A stretch of 64,000 nucleotides of DNA from Corylus avellana. Lineage: Eukaryota; Streptophyta; Magnoliopsida; Fagales; Betulaceae. Shown here piece by piece: positions 56,411-64,000 of the stretch. Position 1 is the stretch's first letter, and each line of letters opens with the position of its first letter. A program made the translations under genes and the position numbers. Location: positions 7,493,416 to 7,557,415 of the forward strand of contig NC_081549.1 in NCBI RefSeq assembly GCF_901000735.1. Reading direction: 5' to 3'. The notes under the pieces were generated by a model that saw only the letters and a list, made by a program, of their open reading frames with translations, did not search any database and was not told where the DNA came from.

Positions 56411-56850
56411 AGATGAGCGATCCCTTATTGTTGCTACTCTTGTGGCAATGAAAATCTTTATTACTGATCCACAACTGCTGAAGCCTTAGCGGCATGGAAG
56501 TTGGCAGATTTGTGTGTGAGAATGGAGTTGGACAATGTTATATTGGAGGGGGATTCTATGGAAGTTGTTCAAGCTTTGAAAAAGGAGGAATGCACATGGG
56601 GCCGTTATGGTACTTTGATTAATGATGCAAAGCTTTTGCTGCATGTGTCCAACAGTGGAGTGTTTGTCATGTAATGCGTAAGGCTAATAAGACATCCCAT
56701 AGGCTTGCAAAGATAGCTCTTACTCTGGGTAAGGAGCGATTATGGATTGAGGATTTTCCTTTGTATGTCCGAAATACTGTTCTTGATGATGTTCTTTCTG
56801 ATTAATGAGAATTGATCTCTTTTCAAAAAAAAAAGATGAGCGATCCCTTA
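56411..56850 (+). mobile_element. 5'-truncated L1 insertion (RNase H end only)
   Basis: The insert (56428-56833) is flanked by agatgagcgatccctta (56411-56427 and 56834-56850) and ends in a poly-A run. It encodes the end of an L1 ORF2 in broken frames: TAEALAAWKLADLC, then NVILEGDSMEVVQAL, HVMRKANKTSHRLAKIAL and a final stop after VLSD. The missing 5' part is typical of incomplete target-primed reverse transcription. Unit A keeps the empty site (about 8546-8566). Confidence 0.92.
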
Positions 56851-56967
56851 AATTAATATTACTCTGCATTTATATATTATATTCTACCGAACTTTAATTT
56901 GTATAATATTCTACCATTTGACTGGGTGCTATTTTTTTTATAATTTAATTTAAAGATATTGAATTTT

Positions 56968-57147
56968 ATGAAAATAACAGCATGTATGCTTTAATTTAAT
57001 CAACGGTCAATATTAAATTTTATAAATTCTCTTTTCATTTTATTTCTCTTATTAAAAGCTTTTAAAAGTAAATTAACTTTAAGATTCAGTCATGACCGTT
57101 GATTAAACTACAACATGCATACTATTATTTTAATAACAGCATGTAAA
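56968..57147. repeat. Small foldback MITE in unit C
   Basis: The arms share ttaatcaacggtca (about 56995-57008) and its reverse complement (57092-57105), with outer parts aacagcatgtatgc and gcatactatt-like. Absent from unit A at 8440. Ends approximate. Confidence 0.6.
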
Positions 57148-57645
57148 TCATATCCAAATTTCTTTTAATCGAATTTTAGACCCTTTAGCTGAGATGATCG
57201 AGAGGATTCGTAATTCCGATGATGATGATGATGGGAGTTTTTTTCTTGGATCATGTGCTTCTGGGATCATGCGTTGCAGCAATAATTTCTAATATCTTGA
57301 ATTTTCCAACCAAACAAAAATAATAATAAAAAAAATTGTTCATTTTGGCACCTAAAATTTTTCATGGTCTTGACGGGCACCTGGAACATGTGGTCTGAAA
57401 AGGGAATTTTGTGTTAATTTTGAACCACAAATTTCAAGGCTGACTTAATAATTAATATGGTCTTGACTGCCACCTAGAACACGTGGTTCATACAAATTCC
57501 ACGCAGCATTTATTAATGGCTTTTACTTTATATATAGGGTTTTGAATATGCATGATTCTAAGGTCAAAACATACTAGAAAATTCTCTCTAAATTAATTAT
57601 AATGCAGGTCCACGTACGCCCGAGGGACCAATCATAATGTAGGCA

Positions 57646-57683
<38 letters not shown>

Positions 57684-58135
57684 TGGGAGATGGGGACCAT
57701 GGGGTTGTTGTTCCAAGTTTTTGACCAGCAAAGCAAAGGTAGAAACTTCCCACGACCAAAAATTAATGTTTAATTTCCACGATCGATCTTTGCAATTTGC
57801 ACGCTTAATTTGGTAACTTCCTACTTCTTGATAACTTCTTCTACGTACCTTTGTAGAAAAAGACATAAGAGTTGCCTATTTTGTGTTATATGACTTCTAA
57901 AGTTCCGTGACGTGCAAACATGTACTGCCGCAATAATAGAATAATCTATTTATAGTTGAATAAGAATAAAAAAAAAAAAAATTAGAAATACAATAATTAC
58001 AAAGTCACATAATATTCTTAGCATATTTACAATAAGAAATAAAAACCTTCAATATTTATAATAACATCTTCTAGGCTTCTAGCTAGGATTGAAAGAGACG
58101 TAATTGTAATTGAATTATATCATATATGCCACGTG

Positions 58136-58169
<34 letters not shown>

Positions 58170-58502
58170 ACAAAATTGCATGTCTATATGATCTAGACAG
58201 GATTGTAGTCTTTTGTCCTCTAATTTTTCAAATACCGAGTACTCTTCTTCTCTAGGATATGTTAGGATTCCAATTCTAGTTTCCCGTTGGTTTGGAGTTT
58301 GAAGTTACTCACAACGTCGCGTGTATTTGAATTTTATAAGGATGTCTTTTCCATTTGGTTTATTGTCGTTCCAGCTGCAAAATTAATATCTAAAACTATG
58401 GCAGCCCCAACCCTAGCTAGCTACCTACCTACCATGAGAGCTTGAATGCCTGTGCTGCATGTTGAACTTTTCTTGGCCCGCAATCAAAGCTGATGGAGGA
58501 AT

Positions 58503-58798
58503 CATTGGCTTCATTTGCCTCCAGCCAGGGCCGGTACTGTAGCTGTACCAGTTGATTATTGCAGTCTTCAAGTCAAAAAAATCATTGCAAATTTTAAAAA
58601 CAATTTTTTTTTTATTCACTTCCCAATCGATAATTCCAACTAATTTTTTTTTTTNNNNNNNNNNNNNNNNNNNNAATATTTTGCTTTGAAAAAAAAAAAA
58701 TTGAAGTAAAAAGTCAATTTTTGCTGCTGGTACTGTAGCTAGAATAATGCCGTTCCAGCTACAGTACCAGCCCTGGCTGGGGGCAAGCGAAGCCATTG
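58503..58798. mobile_element. MITE of about 286 bp, ends gcttc/gaagc
   Basis: The element (58508-58793) is flanked by cattg on both sides (58503-58507, 58794-58798), and units A and B have a single cattg there. Inverted ends of about 45 bp share ccagccagggc and ggtactgtagct. The interior has a 20-N gap and A/T runs. The family is not identified; the five-base duplication with these ends does not match hAT, CACTA or Harbinger patterns I know. Confidence 0.8.
58655..58674. other. 20-N assembly gap
   Basis: Twenty undetermined bases inside the MITE, next to a poly-T run. Confidence 0.99.
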
Positions 58799-59151
58799 GT
58801 TGCAGATCGGCTGAGATTGGTCCATCTAGTTGGCAACGAATACATGGACTAGAATCAAAGTTGTCGGCATGAATGTAGAATAATCCTTTTTTTTTTTTAA
58901 TTAATTATGTTGTAATTAATTTGTATAATGCCATTTGAATGTGTTAATTAAGCATGCCATGATCAGCTAGCATTCATCATGAGCCAAGAATGAGCTCTAT
59001 TCATGAAATTCTTAGTTGTAATATTAAGAATTAATGGCTTTATTTTCTTGTTTATTATAAACAGTTGGATCATAATATATTGTCTTTTATTCCAGGCGTC
59101 ATTTGTCTCCTTAATTACACTTCAAATTCGCCTGGAGTTCGCATACATAAT

Positions 59152-59670
59152 TGTTAGAACAGTTTTCAACACGGTGGATGTGCTTTCTTCGGGGTCTTCA
59201 ATACATTGTCGTGCACTCCAAATCACTACAAAAAAGGCAATATTGTCAAGGGAGTCCCCGGGGAACCGGGGACACTCCAATGGCAAAGTCAAAAAGTTTC
59301 TAACTCAATAATATGTGAGAATATTTCAGTATTCAAGATCTCAGATATTTCAGTACCTTATGTAGGGGCTGTTGAAGTAGACTTGGACTGGACCTTTTCA
59401 TTTGAATTGGTTTGAGAGTCCAGAGTTGAGATAGAACTCAACAGCTATCATGTAGAGATAAACCTTCAACAGATATCATGTAGAGATAATCTTGAATAGT
59501 CATCTTGTAGAGATAAGTAGGACGTTTTTATTCCAATATTATCCTGATTGGAATATAAGACTATTAATTAATTAAATAGCTCTTGTCATTTAATTAATAT
59601 CTTCGTAGGCCTATCCTTGGCCATTGGGCCCAGAATTTGGTGGGCTTGTAGTGTGAATTTATTCCCAACA
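59152..59670 (-). repeat. 3' LTR of the non-coding element
   Basis: 519 bp with perfect TG...CA ends. Contains a GC-rich hairpin with stem gtccccgg/ccggggac (59254-59273). Nearly identical to the other LTR, so the insertion is fairly recent. Confidence 0.92.
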
Positions 59671-59689
59671 ATTACCCCCCAATTCCCTT
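59671..59689 (-). other. Polypurine tract of the non-coding element
   Basis: On the minus strand it reads aagggaattggggggtaat, directly before the LTR start TGTTGGG. Confidence 0.75.
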
Positions 59690-59859
59690 AGCCAAGGTAC
59701 TTGGGTAATGGGAATTTAGTTAAAGCCTTTTGGCGGCTTGTTGTTTGACCTTATCCGAGACTTGTGTCTCCCTAGTGAGTGTGCTTTGAGCTCGAAAGTT
59801 GGAGCTTTTCTGCTCTGTTTTTGGCATCGCCTGAGTTCCTGGGAACACCCCCCAGCTCT

Positions 59860-60300
59860 ATCCTTTGCCCGAGGGTTAAACCCATCCAAGTTTCGAGATA
59901 CCCGGGGATCATGCCCGGGTCCCTCTCCAATTCATAAAGATAATCCAAACCTGCACAATAACCTTTAAGCAGTAATTTGTAAGTCTTTCGATAGACTAAC
60001 CTTTGTTTCCCGTTCACCTTGGGGTGATTCCTTGTTTTGTGACTGAATTGTCTCATGTTGCTTGTTTTTAACCTAAGGTTGTCTCATTGTCTCATGATTG
60101 CCGAGAGTACCCCCAACTATTTCCTTTGCCCAGGGGCTAAGCCTGTCATATCCTTGAGATACTCAGGGATCATGCCCGGTCATCTCTCAAATGCCCGTTT
60201 TTACAAACTAGGCTCCAGACCTACATAATAATCTTCAAACAATAATTCACAAGTCTTTCAATAGACTAACCTTTGTTCCCCGTTTGTCTTGGGGTAGCTC
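59860..60300. repeat. Two diverged direct repeats of about 280 bp
   Basis: Both copies contain gagatac(c/t)c(g)gggatcatgcccgg and, further on, agtcttt and atagactaacctttgtt. Start of the repeat-rich interior of the LTR element. Confidence 0.65.
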
Positions 60301-60324
60301 ATTATTTTTTACCAGGTTGTCTCC

Positions 60325-60670
60325 TGTTTTGTTTTTGCCCAAGGTTTTCTCCTTGTCCTTGTTTATTGCCGGGTTGTCTCCCGTTTTTGCTTTTGCCCAA
60401 GGTTTTCTCCTTGTCCTTGTTTTAGAGGGTTGTCTCCCTATCCTTGTTTTTGCCTAAGGTTTTCTCCTTGTCCATGTTTTAGAGGGTTGTCTCCCTATCC
60501 TTGTTTTTGTCCAAGGTTTTCTCCTTGTCCTTGTTTTAGAGGGTTGTCTCCCTATTCTTGTTTTTGCCCAAGGTTTTCTCCTTGTCTCCGGGGTGAATCT
60601 TCTTATTTTTTTACCGGATTGTCTCCCGTTAATTGTTTTTAACCAAGGTTTTCTCCTTGTCTCCGATGGT
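60325..60670. repeat. Tandem array with a period near 60 bp
   Basis: Several units of the form gggttgtctccctatccttg followed by tttttgcccaaggttttctc and cttgtccttgttttaga. The open frames in it (60430-60642 plus, 60454-60711 minus) are repeats of a 20-residue pattern produced by the array and are not genes. Confidence 0.85.
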
Positions 60671-60830
60671 GACATATCCGGGGGTGACATACCCGGCTCT
60701 TCCTTTGCCATATCCGGGAGTGATATACCCGGTTCTTCCTTTTTCCATATTCGGGAGTGATATACCCGGTTCTTCCTTTTTCATATCCGGGAGTGATATA
60801 CCCGGTTTTTCTTATTCGGGATAGAGTATC
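60670..60830. repeat. Tandem array with a period near 40 bp
   Basis: Four or so units containing atccgggagtgatatacccg followed by gttcttcctttt. Different from the neighbouring arrays. Confidence 0.8.
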
Positions 60831-60884
60831 TCCGGAATGTAATAATTTGGAATAAGAATGACCCTATGCTCACAACCAATCGAA

Positions 60885-61210
60885 ACCAAATTTGGAATTT
60901 AAACCAGAATAGCCTATTCCTAAGCAAAAATAGGAGTATAAACTTGAACCAGGATAGCCTATTCTTCAACTAGAATAGGAATATAAACTTAAACCAAAAT
61001 AGCCTATTCCTAAGCAAAAATAGGAATATAAACTTGAACCAGGATAGCCTATTCTTCAACTAGAATAGGAATATAAACTTTAACCAGAATAGCATATTCC
61101 TAAGCAAAAATAGGAATATAAACTTGAACGAAGATAACCTATTCCTAAACCAAAGTAGGAATATAAACTTAAATCAGGATAACCTATTCTTAAATCAGAA
61201 CATGAATATA
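60885..61210. repeat. Tandem array with a period near 60 bp, type 2
   Basis: Units alternate between gcctattcctaagcaaaaat and gcctattcttcaactagaat, each followed by aggaatataaactt and aaccag(g)ata. Confidence 0.82.
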
Positions 61211-61910
61211 AACTGAATAAGAAAAACCTGTTGTCAAATGCCAATTTTCTTCTCCAAATTCCTCCAACGTACAGCCTTCACGTGCTATTATATTTTCTTT
61301 GTTCTTTTCTTTTTTTCTTTTTTTCTCTTTTTTCTTTCTTTTTTCTTTTTTTTTTCTTTTCTCTTTCCTGTGCAGCACCGAGATACTTCACACATAGAGG
61401 CTTCTTCTTCTACAATTTTCTTCGACGCACAAATGTGGGTCAGTGACCGCGAGACAGATCGGCGACGTAGCGGGCTTGGAGACCGGCAGCGCTGCAGTTT
61501 GGTTTGGTGGTTTGTTGGTCACGGGTCTGCGGCGAACGGCCGGGGAGTACAGATCTACGACGAGCAGCGGTGCTGTGAATCTGGGTCTCCAGCGATGGCG
61601 AATCTCCTGCAGGCTGGTCGCTTGGGTCTCCGGCAGTGCTGCAGTCCAGAGATCGGCGATGCCGTGGATCTCCGGTAGCAGTGGGTCGTAGGGCGACGGC
61701 TAGATCTGTACCACGATGATCGGTACAGACTCGGTCACCGGCTGGGTTTGGGCTCCGGCAGTGAATGTCATGGCTGGGAGCGCGAATCTGCTTCAGCTTG
61801 GACTGTTAAGCAATTTCAATTGAATCAATGAACGTCGATCCGGTTGGTTGTCGTCGGATTGAGTGCTCACACCGTGAAGAATATTTTTTTTAATGAGAAA
61901 CGAATAATCG

Positions 61911-61928
61911 TTCCCACAGACGGCGCCA
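61911..61928 (-). other. Primer-binding site of the non-coding element
   Basis: On the minus strand it reads TGGCGCCGTCTGTGGGAA, three bases after the 5' LTR end. The leading TGG pairs with the CCA end of a tRNA. Which tRNA it uses was not determined. Confidence 0.78.
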
Positions 61929-61931
61929 AAC

Positions 61932-62449
61932 TGTTAGAACAGTTTTCAACACGGTGGATGCGCTTTCTTCGGGGTCTTCAATACATTGTCGTGCACTCCA
62001 AATCACTACAAAAAAGGCAATATTGTCAAGGGGGTCCCCGGGGAACCGGGGACACCCCGATGCCAAAGTCAAAAAGTTTCTAACTCAATAATATGTGAGA
62101 ATATTTCAGTATTCAAGATCTCAGATATTTCAGTACCTTATGTAGGGGCTGTTGAAGTAGACTTGGACTGGACCTTCTCATTTGAATTGGTTTGAGAGTC
62201 CAGAGTTGAGATAGAACTCAACAGCTATCATGTAGAGATAAACCTTCAACAGATATCATGTAGAGATAATCTTGAGTAGTCATCTTGTAGAGATAAGTAG
62301 GACGTTTTTATTCCAATATTATCCTGATTGGAATATAAGACTATTAATTAATTAAATAGCTCTTGTCATTTAATTAATATCTTCGTAGGCCTATCTTAGC
62401 CATTGGGCCCAGAATTTGGTGGGCTTGTAGTATGAATTTATTCCCAACA
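61932..62449 (-). repeat. 5' LTR of the non-coding element
   Basis: 518 bp, nearly identical to the 3' LTR. In the hairpin region it has gggg/cccc where the other LTR has ggag/ctcc. Confidence 0.92.
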
Positions 62450-62454
62450 ATAAT

Positions 62455-63146
62455 TATAACCATCCATCCATAAAACTCGTGTGTGATAAACGTTACCAAA
62501 AGATTTGTGATTTTAGACACTATATATTTTGCCTCAATAACTCAAAAAATATTTTTGATGGTGTAATTTGAAAGACCAAAACTTTGTGTTTAGCTTTCCT
62601 TTAGACACAGTATATGTTGCCTCATCAATGACTGAGATGTTTATTGGTAATGCTTTTCTCTTTGTTAATTGCAGAGTAAAAGGGTGAGAAAAAAGAGGTG
62701 AGTTGACATGGAACACACATGGCTTTAAGTAAATGACGTGTTAAGTCTAACATGCCTTGTTGCCAGTGAGTAATCAAATCAGCCACATGTAACTATCTGA
62801 TTTGTCAGACATGGCACCACATTAATGGATTATGTCTAAATCTTAGACGGAAGTCGGGATTAGAAAGCTATTTGCTTTTTTTATTCTCAACCAATTTGTA
62901 TACCACGAAGAGCTAAATAAACCACAAGAGCTAGTTCTGCATTAATTAAAAAATAACAAAATAACAAAAAATAACAAAAAAACAAAAACTTAACATCCAC
63001 TATATGAATCGTTTGTTCGTGCACGATCACACAACGAAGAAAAAAATAATAATAAAGTGTTTTTATAAGTTGTTGGCCATGGGGATACATAACGTTTTTT
63101 ACAAATGGATCATGAATCTCAAACTTGGCTATGGAAGTGATATTCT

Positions 63147-63194
<48 letters not shown>

Positions 63195-63221
63195 CAAACT
63201 TGGCTATGGAAGTGATATTCT

Positions 63222-63277
<56 letters not shown>

Positions 63278-63397
63278 CACTCAATACACTTAAAAGATTA
63301 TTTCAAAGGCAATTTCCCCATCCTATTCTATACAATATTTATAATCACAGTGACTTAAATAATAAGAAAACAACAAAGAAATTCATACTCCCTGAAC
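62455..63397 (-). repeat. Dof downstream flank, unit C part 2 (inverted)
   Basis: Continuation of the reverse complement of unit B 22830-23635 after the LTR element. Two (AT)n tracts (63150-63193, 63223-63276) flank a duplicated copy of aacttggctatggaagtgat. The 199-residue frame at 63004-63603 runs through these repeats and is not a gene. Confidence 0.82.
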
Positions 63398-63494
63398 ATG
63401 TTCTTGAGAAAGTATCATCACTTGACAAATCCAACGGGCTCCAATTAGAAATCAACAAATTTGGATCTTCAGCTTCTTGTCCAATTGGCAGTTG
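63398..63494 (-). pseudogene. Truncated Dof gene tail, unit C
   Basis: Same 5' breakpoint as in unit B (gctgccaattgg). The stop codon is changed (acatgatcagg in unit B is acatgttcagg here), so the frame runs on. It cannot bind DNA because the finger is absent. Confidence 0.85.
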
Positions 63495-64000
63495 GAGCAG
63501 CTATTTTGTGGAGTGGTTGTTTCTCCTTTATTGTCTTTCTGTTCTTTTTTCTATATTTATTTTTCTGTTTTTTGTGGGTTACTGTCTCATGGTTCTTATT
63601 TGATTTGATCCAGTGGAAGAGACTTTTGTAGTTGGTGTTCATTCTTCATCAATGGCTCCATTATGGCTTGTGGCAGTAAGTTTCCTACAACAACCATTTC
63701 ATGATGGTTGTTGCCTTTACCGGTTCGGGCTCTTCATTGAGTTCTTTTGCCGTTTGTTACCACGCGCGGCTCTTAAAAAGGTCTAGCTCGTTTATGGTTC
63801 TTTTAGAATTATGAAAGAAACCATTGCCTATTGTTTCTCTATTTGTTTGTATTGTCTTTTTCGTTTGGATTATATTGCCAGGGTGTCCACCCTATTATTG
63901 TTGTTCGATCCTCTGTAACCCGTTTCCCATATTTGGATAAAATAATAAAATAAAAAAAAAAAAAAAAAAAGAGGGGGATGTGTGTAGTGTGCCCCTCTAA
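63495..64000 (+). repeat. Inverted copy of the L1-tail-like segment
   Basis: Reverse complement of 22206-22721, ending with an A-rich run (63953-63971) and ggggatgtgtgtagtgtgcccctc. No coding domain is visible. Confidence 0.6.

Larger units (their letters stand above)
56851..59146 (-). repeat. Dof downstream flank, unit C part 1 (inverted)
   Basis: Reverse complement of about 6830-8560 and of 23630-25310. It includes the (AT)n tracts at 57648-57680 and 58138-58157, and two copy-specific MITEs. It continues at 62455 after the LTR element. Confidence 0.84.
59147..62454 (-). mobile_element. Non-autonomous (non-coding) LTR retrotransposon
   Basis: The LTRs (59152-59670 and 61932-62449, about 518 bp) start tgttagaacag and end cccaaca on the plus strand. 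A 5-bp duplication, ataat, flanks the element (59147-59151, 62450-62454). Primer and polypurine sites place it on the minus strand. The 2.26-kb interior has no gag or pol. It is filled with tandem repeats and a GC-rich leader-like part (61440-61800). It must have used another element's proteins. Size and lack of genes place it between the TRIM and LARD types. Confidence 0.9.

Noticed and set aside
59224..59655. CACTA-type ends (cactacaaaaaa and cttgtagtg) inside the LTR
   Set aside because: Only eight bases match, there is no 3-bp duplication (aat versus tga), and the second LTR has lost one end. Probably chance.
60430..60711. Cys/Pro-rich and Lys/Arg-rich repeat proteins on opposite strands
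   Set aside because: Both are readings of the same DNA tandem array inside a non-coding LTR element.
60325..61210. Regularly spaced repeats that might suggest a CRISPR array
   Set aside because: The repeats are directly adjacent tandem units without unique spacers, inside a plant LTR element in nuclear DNA.
61238..61691. Frames in the GC-rich part of the LTR element
   Set aside because: High GC suppresses stops. There is no recognisable domain, and the place next to the primer site is where an untranslated leader lies.
63004..63603. 199-codon open frame on the plus strand
   Set aside because: It runs through (AT)n tracts and antisense to the truncated Dof tail. The long YIYIY stretches come from the microsatellites, and the paralogous frame in unit B (22589-23041) differs in length and content.

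Overview
The window is plant nuclear DNA, most likely from a woody eudicot. It holds a Dof zinc-finger gene and intronless plant U-box (PUB) genes. Around them are AT-rich spacers, Ty3/gypsy and L1-type retroelements, many foldback MITEs and long (AT)n tracts. I cannot name the species. Two 100-N gaps (36884-36983 and 47035-47134) divide the scaffold into three pieces, and there are three 20-N gaps.

Layout. 1-3908: spacer, two foldback MITEs and an internally rearranged Ty3/gypsy element (LTRs 1047-1472 and 3497-3903, 5-bp target duplication). 3909-6249: promoter, leader and coding sequence of an intact Dof gene. From 6130 onward most of the window is copies of one ancestral block, in this order: Dof 3' end, Dof downstream flank, spacer, PUB gene, PUB upstream flank, L1 insertion site, distal spacer. 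Unit A (6130-20643) has the intact Dof, lost its PUB gene in a deletion near 9690-9763, and carries a 6-kb L1. Unit B (22722-30064) has a truncated Dof tail and an intact PUB gene (26258-27460). Unit 3 (about 32250-36883) has an intact PUB gene (32716-33918). Piece 2 (36984-47034) carries a second copy of the same L1 insertion plus a second, different L1 broken by a gap. Unit C (47135-64000) is inverted, has an intact PUB gene (52032-53234), and has been hit by a hAT-type MITE, a 5'-truncated L1, two other MITEs and a 3.3-kb non-coding LTR retrotransposon.

Likely working genes are the Dof transcription factor and three near-identical PUB22/23/24-type E3 ubiquitin ligases. Nothing indicates the Dof and PUB genes act together beyond having been duplicated as neighbours. 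The three PUB promoters share a proximal W-box, a CGCG element and a TATA box close to the start, but differ further upstream, so the copies may be regulated differently. All other coding stretches are transposon remnants or a FAR1-like pseudogene.

I did not find a plainly new molecular system. The most informative things are the Dof-PUB duplication mosaic with filled and empty insertion sites, the inversion inside the Ty3 element, a paired-base change in an LTR hairpin, and the inverted order of scaffold pieces around gaps that end in repeats.
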